A stretch of DNA of 64,000 nucleotides. It comes from RGIG6165 sp045538835. Lineage in GTDB: Bacteria; Bacillota; Clostridia; Oscillospirales; Feifaniaceae. Both the position numbers and the translations under genes were made by a program. The stretch is taken from assembly GCA_045538835.1 (NCBI GenBank), contig JAZQEF010000022.1, positions 1 through 64,000 of the forward strand, given 5' to 3'. Numbering within the stretch: position 1 is the first letter of the stretch; each line of letters starts with the position of its first letter. Below, in pieces: positions 8,618 to 15,872 of the stretch. The notes under the pieces were generated by a model, which was not told the origin of the DNA, searched no databases, and was given only the letters and a program-made list of their open reading frames with translations.

Positions 8618-8821
8618 TTATTTGTTTTCACGTCCCACAAGATAGTCTACGCTCACGTTAAAAAACTCTGCTATAGATACAAGTGCATGAAGTGTCGGTT
8701 CGTCTTCCCCTCGTTCATATCTTCTTATCGCATCGGAATGTAGTCCGCATAACTCCGACAACACCTTCCTGCTTATGCCTCTCTTTTCCCTCAACTGCTG
8801 TAACCTATGCTTAAAATCCAT
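8618..8821 (-). CDS. XRE-family helix-turn-helix regulator
   Basis: The 67-residue protein is a single HTH_3 domain: FKHRLQQLREKRGISRKVLS, then LCGLHSDAIRRYERGEDEP, ending in the FNVSVDYLVGR signature shared by clostridial phage and host XRE proteins. ATG 8821 is preferred, with GCGGAG 8 bases before it. It is the last gene of the early minus-strand block and is followed by a terminator, a position suited to a regulator that switches on the downstream late genes. That role is an inference. Confidence 0.8.
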   Translation of the reverse strand: MDFKHRLQQLREKRGISRKVLSELCGLHSDAIRRYERGEDEPTLHALVSIAEFFNVSVDYLVGRENK

Positions 8822-8826
8822 AAGCA

Positions 8827-9084
8827 TTACTCCGCATAGTAAAGATTGTAACCGTTATCCGTCATTTCTGCTCTTACTTCGCACGTCTCTATATGTTCCT
8901 TAACTTCCGATGCCGGTATATGTAACTTGTTTTCTTCTGTCGCCCCCAGCTTCTTCAAAAGGATAGCAATATAAGCACCATGCATCTTTGCTATCTGCTC
9001 ATATCCTTTTACCTTGACCCTTTCCTCTGCAAGTGCTGCTTCGAGGTAATCAATCCACTTCTGACTTCTGCTCTGTTTCTCCAT
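8827..9084 (-). CDS. Hypothetical phage protein
   Basis: The 85-residue protein starts MEKQSRSQKWIDYLEAALAE and is mostly helical, with a charged first half (EERVKVKGYEQIAKMHGAY) and a C-terminus ending in NGYNLYYAE. No family is recognised. It touches the XRE gene at its 3' end and lies 3 bases after rusA, so it belongs to the same early transcript. Confidence 0.6.
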   Translation of the reverse strand: MEKQSRSQKWIDYLEAALAEERVKVKGYEQIAKMHGAYIAILLKKLGATEENKLHIPASEVKEHIETCEVRAEMTDNGYNLYYAE

Positions 9085-9087
9085 TTT

Positions 9088-9441
9088 TTACACTCCTTCG
9101 ATATCAATTTCTGTTCTCGGTTCGTTCTTGTCGTATCCTGCTGCCAACACCAACGTTACGTTTTTAAAACTATCATCTTTCAGAACGCCCTCTCTCACTA
9201 ATGGGTCTAACAGCATTTTCCCCGAATAGTTGTCAGGATCTCTCCGTCTCTTATCCTTAAAGTAATAAGTTATGTTCACAACAGCCTTTTCTATCGGTGT
9301 TTTCGGTTTTTCCGCCTTGTTTAATGCACACTTAATAAGTAAATGCCACCGTTCTTTTTCTCTCCTGTAATCGTTAAAATTATGGGAGTTACCCATATAC
9401 TTGTTGTTGGTAGGTGGAATCTCGTTAATTACTATCCTCAC
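9088..9441 (-). CDS. rusA: RusA-family Holliday junction resolvase
   Basis: The 117-residue protein resolves four-way DNA junctions during phage recombination. The key features are the N-terminal PPTNNKYMG segment, the catalytic DPDNYSGKMLLDPLV motif with closely spaced Asp residues, and GVLKDDSFKNVT with two more acidic residues. This is the normal RusA order and length. Translation begins at GTG 9441 with GGCGGTGA upstream, immediately after the next gene. The neighbours (SSB, Rad52-like, NinB-like) form a recombination set. Confidence 0.85.
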   Translation of the reverse strand: MRIVINEIPPTNNKYMGNSHNFNDYRREKERWHLLIKCALNKAEKPKTPIEKAVVNITYYFKDKRRRDPDNYSGKMLLDPLVREGVLKDDSFKNVTLVLAAGYDKNEPRTEIDIEGV

Positions 9442-9771
9442 TTAATCACCGCCTTTCTCGGTTGGGTGGGCGTCAAACAATGCTTGAAATAATTTCATAA
9501 TGTCTGCATCGTCTGTTTCAAATGCCTTGCAAACATTCCAATACTTTGTTTCACCATCTTCAATAATTCGCACAATGTCCTCGCTCGGAAAATCATATCC
9601 AAAACGAGCATCTTCCATAGCATTTTCAATAGGACAACCGCCATCAGCAATAAAAGCACAAAAGCCGTTTTTATCTACTTTGTGTTTCTTGCAACGATAA
9701 CAAAAGTTTTCAAGAAAAAACTCATAACTCATACCATTCGCAAACGGTATTGATGGTACAATTTCTTTCAT
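9442..9771 (-). CDS. Cys-containing hypothetical phage protein
   Basis: The 109-residue protein has six Cys residues, of which CYRCKKHKVDKNGFC and the GGCP element near residues 24-46 could bind a metal. The rest is acidic and helical. No family is recognised. Its stop abuts the GTG start of rusA, and its start overlaps the next small gene by 4 bases, indicating one translationally coupled early operon. Confidence 0.55.
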   Translation of the reverse strand: MKEIVPSIPFANGMSYEFFLENFCYRCKKHKVDKNGFCAFIADGGCPIENAMEDARFGYDFPSEDIVRIIEDGETKYWNVCKAFETDDADIMKLFQALFDAHPTEKGGD

Positions 9772-9947
9772 TTCCTCTCATCTTCCTTTCTCAATAACTG
9801 TCGGCACTTGTCAAGCAATTCATCAAGTTTATTGCCGACTTTTTTATAAAAGTCTTTTGCCTTTTGGCAAGGATTATCACACCCATATTCGCAATCATTG
9901 ACAAAATCCATATTTGCCTTATCACAATACTTGCAAGGGTTATCCAT
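9768..9947 (-). CDS. Small Cys-rich protein, probable zinc-binding
   Basis: The product has 59 residues, and its first 30 hold two CxxC/CxxxC-type pairs (CKYCDK, CEYGCDNPC) of the kind used to bind zinc. The second half is a basic helix (KVGNKLDELLDKCRQLL). ATG 9947 is chosen because AGGA lies about 10 bases upstream; an ATG at 9956 is too close to it. It overlaps both neighbours. Similar tiny zinc-finger proteins are common in early regions of clostridial phages, with unknown targets. Confidence 0.5.
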   Translation of the reverse strand: MDNPCKYCDKANMDFVNDCEYGCDNPCQKAKDFYKKVGNKLDELLDKCRQLLRKEDERK

Positions 9948-10305
9948 TCTTCTCATCTTCCTTTCTCTGCTTATCTATCAGCCTTGCTCTCAAACATTCC
10001 TCGTACAATGTTCCTGCTCTCTCTTTCGGTTTTTCCAACTCACACAGAAACGCTATGTTACACGCCAAATGTTTAAGGTGACTTATTCCGCTTTCTTCAT
10101 CTGTCCCCTGCGGATTATCAAGATACGCCATAAAATGCCTAAATGCAGCATCCCTGTATCTTTTTATCTCAACCATCTTCCAGTTATCAGGATTGCCGTA
10201 CTTACGGTTTCCGTACTCTCGGACCTCTGCTATGTCATATATAATCTGTCTCGGCACTAACGTCAGTTTCGGTTTACCTGCATCTGCTTTTGCTGTCTGA
10301 TTCAT
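9940..10305 (-). CDS. dATP/dGTP diphosphohydrolase-like protein (DUF5664)
   Basis: The 121-residue protein shows the order expected of the phage dATP/dGTP diphosphohydrolase N-terminal family: KADAGKPKLTLVP, then VREYGNRKYGNPDNW, RYRDAAFRHFMAYLD and ESGISHLKHLACN. The conserved acidic and His residues fit a MazG-like all-alpha metal site. Such enzymes adjust nucleotide pools for phage replication. It is 12 bases after ssb on the same strand. The enzymatic activity is inferred from family membership. Confidence 0.75.
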   Translation of the reverse strand: MNQTAKADAGKPKLTLVPRQIIYDIAEVREYGNRKYGNPDNWKMVEIKRYRDAAFRHFMAYLDNPQGTDEESGISHLKHLACNIAFLCELEKPKERAGTLYEECLRARLIDKQRKEDEKNG

Positions 10306-10317
10306 ATTAACTCTCCT

Positions 10318-10731
10318 TTAAAACGGTACGTCTTCTGCTGATGCAAGTGCAACAAAATCATCGGGGTTAATATCAATGTCGGGCGTACTGTTATGGTAAG
10401 TAGTGTCGCTCTCTTTCTTTTCCCCGGCAAAAAAAGCATTTTCAGCAATAATCTCCGTTATGTAACGCTTCTGGCCGTCTTTCTCGTAACTTCTGTTCTG
10501 AATGCTGCCTTCAACAATAATCTGCTGACCTTTCTTGAAATACTTTTCAACAAACGTTGCCGTGCCTCTCCACGCTACACAGTTAAGAAAATCGGTCTGT
10601 CTGTCACCGTTTTGGTCTTTATACTTCCTGTCAACTGCAACGGTGAACGTTGCTACGTCCGTTCCGCTTGTCGTTCTCCTGAGTTCAGGATTTGCCGTGA
10701 GTCTGCCCATTAAAATTACTTTGTTTAACAT
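10318..10731 (-). CDS. ssb: Single-stranded DNA-binding protein
   Basis: The 137-residue protein is a typical bacterial-type SSB. The OB fold starts MLNKVILMGRLTANPELR, continues with the TSGTDVATFTVAVDR strand and DFLNCVAWRGTATFVEKYF, and ends with KGQQIIVEGSIQNRSYEKDG. The acidic tail DVPF at the C-terminus is the usual partner-docking tip. It is shorter than host SSB because the linker is reduced. It protects ssDNA during phage replication and loads the annealing protein. Confidence 0.93.
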   Translation of the reverse strand: MLNKVILMGRLTANPELRRTTSGTDVATFTVAVDRKYKDQNGDRQTDFLNCVAWRGTATFVEKYFKKGQQIIVEGSIQNRSYEKDGQKRYITEIIAENAFFAGEKKESDTTYHNSTPDIDINPDDFVALASAEDVPF

Positions 10732-10777
10732 TTTTTATATCTCCTTTTTTAATTTTAATATGTGAAATTTTGCACAA

Positions 10778-11458
10778 TCATCCCCATTGTTCTGCCATTG
10801 CTCGTGCAATTCCGCTAAATGTTTTACTTGCAATTTTGGCGTTATGTGCCACGCCCCTACTACCGCCCTTACCTCTTGCAAAACCGCCTGTGTTGCTCGG
10901 TAAATATGGCGTGTATTCGGTCAATATGTTTGTTGGTTTCAATTCGGACAAACCCTTGAGCCATAATAAAGTGCGTTTTGAATAAGGGTGTCCGAACTGA
11001 TAAGGCTGAATAACTTGACTTTCTTTTGGCAATCCAACAATCTTTAACGGCGTCGGATTTTCAATGCAGATTTTTTCACAATCAGCGTTCATAAATTGCA
11101 TAAAAAAATCTTTTGCCTGTAAAGCTTTTTCAAGCCGTTCTTGATTTACATTCCCTGCTGTTAAATACATAAATCTTGCTCCTGCCTTGCTCATATAAGT
11201 ACAAGGTGGGTGTGCAATTATCAAATCCCATTTGTCTTCAATCCAATGCTCTTCTCCGTCCATTGTTTCAAAGACAATATAATCGTTAAAATCAAATTTT
11301 GTTACAGGGTTTAATACTTCCAAAGCATCACCCTTTATATGCCATTCGGGATGCCCTCCACTACATTCTTGAATATCGCAAGAATAAGCCTCGTGTCCTT
11401 TTGCTCTAAAAGCTTTGCAAACTCTTTGACTTTCTTCACACGCTACTAAAACTTTCAT
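10778..11458 (-). CDS. Small DNA cytosine methyltransferase-like protein
   Basis: The 226-residue protein resembles C5-cytosine methyltransferases of phages. MKVLVACEESQRVCKAFRAK is the cofactor-binding strand, AHPPCTYMSKAG carries the motif IV Pro-Cys catalytic element, and IENPTPLKIV corresponds to motif VI. The C-terminus FARGKGGSRGVAHNAKIASK resembles the end seen in other phage members. It is shorter than restriction methyltransferases and lacks an obvious target-recognition domain, so it may modify at relaxed sites or be inactive. It could protect phage DNA from host restriction. Confidence 0.6.
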   Translation of the reverse strand: MKVLVACEESQRVCKAFRAKGHEAYSCDIQECSGGHPEWHIKGDALEVLNPVTKFDFNDYIVFETMDGEEHWIEDKWDLIIAHPPCTYMSKAGARFMYLTAGNVNQERLEKALQAKDFFMQFMNADCEKICIENPTPLKIVGLPKESQVIQPYQFGHPYSKRTLLWLKGLSELKPTNILTEYTPYLPSNTGGFARGKGGSRGVAHNAKIASKTFSGIARAMAEQWG

Positions 11459-11460
11459 TG

Positions 11461-11790
11461 CTACTCCTTTTTGTAAATTAAGTTTTCTTCATTCCAATTT
11501 GGATATTTGCTTGCTAAATACTCTCGAAAAAACGCTTTCATTTCTTCTCTGTATTCGCTTTGGTCGTACCTTAAATGACACTCCCAATCGAGAGTAAGTA
11601 TGTTTTGCTCTATCCCTAAACCACCTTGTCCTCTCGATATGTAATGTGCATTCGAGAAGGCAAGCGGATTTTCCGTAGGTGCAGGTTTCCCGCAATAGAC
11701 ACAGCAGGGATGTCCGTCTATGCTGTCACGGTCTGCAACCGCCTTTTTTACCTGTGGGGATATATCAAGAGCTTTAGTCCTCTTGTTCAT
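11461..11790 (-). CDS. HNH-like nuclease domain protein
   Basis: The 109-residue protein has CCVYCGKPAPTENPLAFSNA followed by HYISRGQGGLGIEQNILTLD and WECHLRYDQ. This is the Cys-pair plus His/Asn arrangement of HNH nucleases (NinG/Lambda-type). GGGGGA upstream of ATG 11790 supports that start, although an ATG four codons earlier overlaps the neighbour. It sits between a methyltransferase-like gene and a NinB-like gene in the recombination block. The reaction is inferred. Confidence 0.7.
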   Translation of the reverse strand: MNKRTKALDISPQVKKAVADRDSIDGHPCCVYCGKPAPTENPLAFSNAHYISRGQGGLGIEQNILTLDWECHLRYDQSEYREEMKAFFREYLASKYPNWNEENLIYKKE

Positions 11791-12278
11791 CTGTTCCCCC
11801 ATTCTTCAAGCAACAGACTCTTTTCTCGTTCTGATATAACCTCTATATCAAGTGCCTTTGCCTCGTCTATGATGCCGTCAATCAATATGCTCATTTCCCT
11901 TGTGTCGTACTCTGATGAGCCTTTATACACCTTGTAATGTGTAAACTCTTTACCGTTCACGGTGCCTGTACCAAACACATCGTAGTATTTGAAATAGCCT
12001 TTAACGTCTACATCTGTTCTTACCGAAACAACATCACTCTGACCGTACTTTTTGAGCATATCGAGATAAATGCTGTCCTTGTCCGTCCTCAATACGTTTG
12101 CTATCTCCGTACAGATTGCCCAACATAGAGCATTGGCATCATTGCTTCTTTTCTTCCGGTGCTTTACTATGTCATAATCACCTTGCTTAAAGTGATAAGC
12201 AAAACGCCGTATCTCCGTTAAGTCTTTTGTTTTGAGTAGCAGTTCATTTCCTGCTACTCTCACTTCATCTATTCGCAT
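11787..12278 (-). CDS. NinB-like recombination protein
   Basis: The 163-residue protein has the compact NinB-type pattern: YHFKQGDYDIVKHRKKRSND, then ANALCWAICTEIANVLRTDK and an acidic C-terminus. NinB proteins bind ssDNA and assist phage recombination. ATG 12278 is chosen with GAGGT upstream; 64 codons of open frame before it overlap the neighbouring gene in another frame. Family assignment is moderate because only the central motif is convincing. Confidence 0.5.
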   Translation of the reverse strand: MRIDEVRVAGNELLLKTKDLTEIRRFAYHFKQGDYDIVKHRKKRSNDANALCWAICTEIANVLRTDKDSIYLDMLKKYGQSDVVSVRTDVDVKGYFKYYDVFGTGTVNGKEFTHYKVYKGSSEYDTREMSILIDGIIDEAKALDIEVISEREKSLLLEEWGNR

Positions 12279-12484
12279 AAACTGTACCTCGCATAGCTGA
12301 CCGTTTCCCCGTATCTGTTCTTTGATGATTCCATTGTTCTTTTTATGCAGACACCCTGTTTCTTTAAGTCGCTTATCCGAGAAGCAAGTCTCATGCAGCC
12401 AAACTCTCTTAACGCATCGAGCTGTGTTATGCTCCCCTTTTCTTCTATGTAGCTTAATATTCTTTCGCATTGTGAAGCCTTCAT
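12269..12484 (-). CDS. Winged helix-turn-helix phage protein
   Basis: The 71-residue protein starts MKASQCERILSYIEEKGSIT and reads as a winged helix: a first helix, QLDALREFGCMRLASRISDL as the turn and recognition helix, then a KRTMESSKNRYGETVSYARY wing. Such proteins are common in Firmicutes phages before recombination genes. GAGAGG lies 7 bases before ATG 12484. It overlaps the NinB-like start by 10 bases. Confidence 0.65.
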   Translation of the reverse strand: MKASQCERILSYIEEKGSITQLDALREFGCMRLASRISDLKKQGVCIKRTMESSKNRYGETVSYARYSLCE

Positions 12485-12495
12485 AACATAACCTC

Positions 12496-12837
12496 TCAAT
12501 CTCTCAAAAAACTTATCTTTTCTTCAGGGCAATTTTTGAATATATCTTCCACAGAGGGAAACGCACTCTTGACAGCCCTCTGAAGCATAACGTCTTGCAC
12601 CTCGTCATCCTTCCACACTTCGTAGGTATCAAGTAACTTTTGGTATGCAGGCAAGAACTGCTCATAGAACCTTTTTTCTCCGACATTGAAAACGTCGTGC
12701 ATAGTAAGAAACATAAGGTACTGCACCCTCACCAATGCCCTTCTGCACTTTTCCTCTGTGATGTCTTCTATAGTCCCCTTTAACGCTTTCTTCTCTTTCG
12801 CCGTCAGTCTTGTTACGACGTTAACTCTTGCTTTCAT
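12496..12837 (-). CDS. Hypothetical phage protein
   Basis: The 113-residue helical protein begins MKARVNVVTRLTAKEKKALK and has a central YLMFLTMHDVFNVGEKRFYE segment. No family is recognised. It overlaps the Rad52-like gene by 4 bases (ATGA-type), so the two are probably coupled and may work together on DNA ends. Confidence 0.55.
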   Translation of the reverse strand: MKARVNVVTRLTAKEKKALKGTIEDITEEKCRRALVRVQYLMFLTMHDVFNVGEKRFYEQFLPAYQKLLDTYEVWKDDEVQDVMLQRAVKSAFPSVEDIFKNCPEEKISFLRD

Positions 12838-13397
12838 TTCTTTACCTCACTCTGCCATACAAAGACTCTTGCTTTCTGCGTTTCATTGACAATGGATATA
12901 GCCTTAATCTTCTTGTCCTCGATTATGATTTTCTCTACAGAAAAACGGTCATTCGTTGCATATACAGGCTTACCGTATTTGTCGGTATCCCTCTTGTATA
13001 TCTTGCAATACTCAGGCTTCACCCATATAAAAGGACTTGTGTACAGTTCTCTGCCTATACCCCAATTAAAACAAGCTCTCTTAAAACTGTCGGACGCTTC
13101 GCCTTTCTCTGCTTCGGTGTTGCTCTCCGTTCCGCAATCACTCTTAAACGCCCACCGTTCAGGCAATTCGGGATGCTCGAAATTAGTGTTTATACCGACA
13201 CGGCAGAACAGATTACCTTTACACTCGTAATGGTCTCTCTGCCAGTTCCCCGCACCGACTGTTTCATCAAGTATGTTCATATCACACCTTGCATTCTTAT
13301 ACAGAAGCAGAATTACGCCACTCGGCTGACCGTCCTGTACCTTTATGCTCTGTACTCTTACTTCTATTTCATCTGCTCTTAATTCTCTAAACTTCAT
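12834..13397 (-). CDS. Rad52-like single-strand annealing protein
   Basis: The 187-residue protein has the Sak/Rad52-type core: ILLLYKNARCDMNILDETVG, WQRDHYECKGNLFCRVGI, then EKGEASDSFKRACFNWGIG and RELYTSPFIW. This pattern is common in clostridial phages and marks recombination-mediator proteins that anneal complementary strands on SSB-coated DNA. SSB, RusA and NinB-like genes in the same operon support the role. It overlaps the next gene by 11 bases. Confidence 0.7.
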   Translation of the reverse strand: MKFRELRADEIEVRVQSIKVQDGQPSGVILLLYKNARCDMNILDETVGAGNWQRDHYECKGNLFCRVGINTNFEHPELPERWAFKSDCGTESNTEAEKGEASDSFKRACFNWGIGRELYTSPFIWVKPEYCKIYKRDTDKYGKPVYATNDRFSVEKIIIEDKKIKAISIVNETQKARVFVWQSEVKK

Positions 13398-13614
13398 CTT
13401 CGTCTATCCTTTCTAACGGACATTCCGTCCCTACAAATCTTTCAGGGTAATTTATAACTTCCTGATTTATCGCACATCTCTGTGTCGCTCTGATATAAAA
13501 CTGGCAATGCTTACAGGCTATCTCTGCATTTCCTTTGAAATCTACCGGAAAGCCTACCGTAACCGTTGCTCTGCCTATTATGTATCTTGATACACCGCTT
13601 TCAAACTGTCCCAT
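13387..13614 (-). CDS. Small Cys-containing phage protein
   Basis: The 75-residue protein carries C-K-H-C, a downstream CAINQE and TECPLERIDEDEV, which together give four Cys residues in a possible zinc site. It is encoded between the annealing protein and another zinc-ribbon protein with overlapping ends. The function is unknown. Confidence 0.55.
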   Translation of the reverse strand: MGQFESGVSRYIIGRATVTVGFPVDFKGNAEIACKHCQFYIRATQRCAINQEVINYPERFVGTECPLERIDEDEV

Positions 13615-13799
13615 TATTCCACCTCAACGTAACGTCTGAATAAATCCTTCATGCAGTCCTCGCAGTAAACACTCTCGTCTATCTCGTAGAGATAATCATC
13701 CTGTATCGGCTGTTTGCAATACGAGCATACGGGACATTTATCAAGTGCTGCCTGAGTCTCTGCATCGTGTGCCATAAACAAATCGTTGTAATCTAACAT
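13614..13799 (-). CDS. Zinc-ribbon phage protein
   Basis: The 61-residue protein contains KCPVCSYCKQPI and later YCEDCMKD, a four-Cys ribbon of the LIM/treble-clef type. The N-terminus is acidic. Its ATG overlaps the stop of the preceding 46-residue gene. No named family beyond zinc-binding; an adaptor for transcription or DNA enzymes is possible. Confidence 0.6.
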   Translation of the reverse strand: MLDYNDLFMAHDAETQAALDKCPVCSYCKQPIQDDYLYEIDESVYCEDCMKDLFRRYVEVE

Positions 13800-13933
13800 T
13801 TGGAATTCTCACTTTCTTTGTTTGGTTTCAACGCCGCCCTGCATATCATCTTGACTTCTTCTACGCTCACGTATCCGTCATTCTCGCACTTGCTAAGTAT
13901 TATTTCTAACGCTAATCTATAAGCCTGTTCCAT
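13793..13933 (-). CDS. Very small phage protein (46 residues)
   Basis: Starting at ATG 13933 with AAAGGA 8 bases upstream, the frame reads MEQAYRLALEIILSKCENDG and continues to a TAG stop at 13793-13795 that overlaps the next ATG. The peptide is a helix with GYVSVEEVKMI in the middle. Coding is supported by the ribosome site and by the overlap with the next gene. The function is unknown. Confidence 0.6.
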   Translation of the reverse strand: MEQAYRLALEIILSKCENDGYVSVEEVKMICRAALKPNKESENSKC

Positions 13934-13952
13934 ATCTTAAATCCTTTCGTAT

Positions 13953-13981
13953 TTGACAATTAAAAATATCTGTGATATCAT
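13953..13981 (+). promoter_or_regulatory. Strong plus-strand promoter inside the minus-strand early block
   Basis: TTGACA (13953-13958) and TATCAT (13976-13981) are separated by exactly 17 bases. No plus-strand gene follows; a terminator hairpin comes about 20 bases after the expected start. It therefore appears to drive a short RNA. Confidence 0.6.
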
Positions 13982-13987
13982 TTCTTT

Positions 13988-14038
13988 GGTATTTTTATAC
14001 TTGCCGCTTCCGTAGTTCCCGCTCGGAAGTGGCTTTTT
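13988..14038 (+). ncRNA. Candidate small RNA of about 50 bases
   Basis: A transcript starting near 13988 would end at the hairpin GCCGCTTCCG (14003-14012) with CGGAAGTGGC (14024-14033), followed by TTTTT. Promoter, short body and intrinsic terminator form a complete unit on the opposite strand to all flanking genes. It reaches the 3' end of the transglycosylase gene, so it could act as an antisense RNA on the early transcript. Its existence is inferred from the sequence signals. Confidence 0.45.
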
Positions 14039-14593
14039 CTATATCCTGTAGTTTTCGGCATTTGCCATTATTGCCCTGCTGTAAGCCGTCCCCCTTCCGT
14101 TGTAAGAGCCTTGATTATACGCTACCAACGCTCCCTCTATACTCTGATGTTTTTCGGTAAGCTCTGCCATAATCGCACAGCCTGTCCTGAAATTGTCCTG
14201 TGGATCATTCAAATCCGTTACACCAATCTCTGTCATTAACTCACTCCACCATTTAGGCTGTATCTGACAGTAACCGTATGAATCACCGCCGTCCCCGAAT
14301 ACGTTGCGGAAATTCGTCTCACGCTCTATCAGAGCAATCATAGTGTAGTAATCAACACCAAATTCTTGTGATGCTTCGTACAATTCGTCCTGTAATTCCT
14401 CTGTAAGCGGTATGTCAAGCAAGTAGTCTTTCTCGGTTTCCCCTGTTTCCATAACCTCAATGACAACCTCATTTTTCGTCTCTGTCGGTTTAACGCCACA
14501 TTCTATGTAGAAGATACAACCAACCATAATGACCGCCAACACAGCCCATAAGGCAACCCACAGAGTAATTAACAGCTTTGTTTTAGTCTTCAT
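14039..14593 (-). CDS. Membrane-anchored lytic transglycosylase
   Basis: The 184-residue protein has an N-terminal membrane helix (LLITLWVALWAVLAVIMVG, about residues 8-26), a linker and a C-terminal SLT-type domain: EFGVDYYTMIALIERETNF with the catalytic Glu, SYGYCQIQPKWW and GALVAYNQGSYNG. It would cleave peptidoglycan. Its place in the early block, beside the replication initiator, is unusual for a lysis gene; a role in entry or in host-wall remodelling is possible. It overlaps the initiator stop by 11 bases. Confidence 0.8.
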   Translation of the reverse strand: MKTKTKLLITLWVALWAVLAVIMVGCIFYIECGVKPTETKNEVVIEVMETGETEKDYLLDIPLTEELQDELYEASQEFGVDYYTMIALIERETNFRNVFGDGGDSYGYCQIQPKWWSELMTEIGVTDLNDPQDNFRTGCAIMAELTEKHQSIEGALVAYNQGSYNGRGTAYSRAIMANAENYRI

Positions 14594-15347
14594 TCGTAGT
14601 TTCCTTCTTCCCGTAAGTATTCATAAAGTCCCACTTTGCAAATGCTTCTGCATCGAAAGTGGATTCCCCCGTCTTGCCTGTTAAGTAACTTTTTTTCTTG
14701 CCGGGCTTATTTGGTATATCGTTCTTCTCCCAGTTCCGAACTGCAGACTTCCAGTCCTGCATTTTGTCACCGCCTACCTTCCAACCTTTTGACGTGTAAT
14801 AGTTTACAAATCTTTCTGCATCAACGTCGTTGTTACGTTCCTTACAATAAGCCTTCACTTCTTCAACCGTTGGTGGAATAAAGCACGTGCGAGTCGGCTT
14901 GTCCGACTTTTCTTTATATATTTCTTTTGTATTATTACTTGTAATATTAAGTTTGTAATATTCTCTACGACATTTTTGTCGTGGGGGTGGCGACATTTTT
15001 GTCGGGAGGGGTGGTGACATTTTTGTCGTGGGGGTGGTGACATTTTTGTCAGGAGGTAGTTCGGTGATTGATATAAGCCTGTTCTCAAATTCTTTGCTTT
15101 CGTTCTTGCAAAAAATTTGTATCTCAATATACCCTCTTTCGGTTAAAACCTCTAACCACCTTTGAATAGTTCTATCGGTCACTCCATACAGAGCTGCAAA
15201 GTACTTGTTGCTTGCCCAGCAATAACCCTCTGTATTGCATAAAGCGGTTATCTCACCGTACAATAACTTTGCATTCGGCGGTAAACTTTCGTCATACCTG
15301 ATGTTCGCAGGTATCACCGCATAATATGATTTTTTATTCTCCGTCAC
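14583..15347 (-). CDS. Phage replication initiator with internal iterons
   Basis: The 254-residue protein starts MTENKKSYYAVIPANIRYDE and has the N-terminal winged-helix domain typical of replisome organisers (KLLYGEITALCNTEGYCWAS, YFAALYGVTDRTIQRWLEVL). The C-terminal part resembles a DnaD-like helical region (VEEVKAYCKERNNDVDAERF, then VGGDKMQDWKSAVRNW). The middle (about residues 97-127) is Pro/Thr-rich because the gene carries four copies of a 12-base repeat there. It should melt the phage origin and recruit host helicase. Overlap with yopX-like and transglycosylase genes indicates co-transcription. Confidence 0.8.
   Translation of the reverse strand: MTENKKSYYAVIPANIRYDESLPPNAKLLYGEITALCNTEGYCWASNKYFAALYGVTDRTIQRWLEVLTERGYIEIQIFCKNESKEFENRLISITELPPDKNVTTPTTKMSPPLPTKMSPPPRQKCRREYYKLNITSNNTKEIYKEKSDKPTRTCFIPPTVEEVKAYCKERNNDVDAERFVNYYTSKGWKVGGDKMQDWKSAVRNWEKNDIPNKPGKKKSYLTGKTGESTFDAEAFAKWDFMNTYGKKETTNED
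14969..15050. repeat. Four iterons, putative phage replication origin
   Basis: GACATTTTTGTC occurs exactly at 14969-14980, 14992-15003, 15016-15027 and 15039-15050, with steps of 23, 24 and 23 bases and GGGGGTGG-like spacers. Each unit is an inverted repeat (GACA/TGTC). The steps are not multiples of three, so the repeats are read in different frames; the constraint is on DNA, not protein. Position inside the initiator gene parallels the origin in lambda O. Confidence 0.75.
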
Positions 15348-15784
15348 CTTCCTTCTCCTTTCAAAAGTTCAGGCGTATCGTATACGTTTCCGACGACTTC
15401 CCACTTATCAACTCCATAATACGACGGTTCTCTTTCGTGTCCTGTTGACGTTTTAACCCTGTACGATGAAGAAATTTCATCAAAGAAAATTGTTAAAATC
15501 GTTTCCCAAGAACCTTTCAGAATATCCCCCTCAAAAATCTTCTTGCCGTTCTTGTCAGTCAAACCCGTGTACTGTCCTACGGTTTCGGGGATGACTTTGT
15601 AAAACATTCCTTCTTTAAATGAAATAACATTGTCGTCATCATCGTGAACACAAACACATCTCGTATCTTTTTTCGGAATAAAATTTAATTTGCCTTCACC
15701 TTCATCATTAAAAGTAAGTACATTGCCCGATTGTACCCACTCACCGTTATCTGTTCTCTTGCCTCTGAATAATATCTTTCTCAT
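15344..15784 (-). CDS. YopX-family phage protein
   Basis: The 146-residue protein has the YopX pattern: MRKILFRGKRTDNGEWVQSG at the start, VIPETVGQYTGLTDKNGKKI in the centre with FEGDIL, and WEVVGNVYDTPEL at the end. YopX proteins are common in Firmicutes phages and of unknown function. ATG 15784 follows AGAGGA and is preferred over an upstream in-frame codon. It overlaps the initiator start by 4 bases and is the first gene after the large intergenic repeat. Confidence 0.85.
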   Translation of the reverse strand: MRKILFRGKRTDNGEWVQSGNVLTFNDEGEGKLNFIPKKDTRCVCVHDDDDNVISFKEGMFYKVIPETVGQYTGLTDKNGKKIFEGDILKGSWETILTIFFDEISSSYRVKTSTGHEREPSYYGVDKWEVVGNVYDTPELLKGEGR

Positions 15785-15872
15785 ATCTTCCTCTTTCCCT
15801 TGTGAGCACTGACAGACGGCGCAACGTCCTCGCAAGTTCCGTATCAATCGTTTCCATCGTCAGAACAGATTA

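Noticed and set aside
14967..15052. CRISPR-like array
   Set aside because: The repeat is only 12 bases with 11-12 base similar spacers and lies inside a gene; it fits iterons, not CRISPR.
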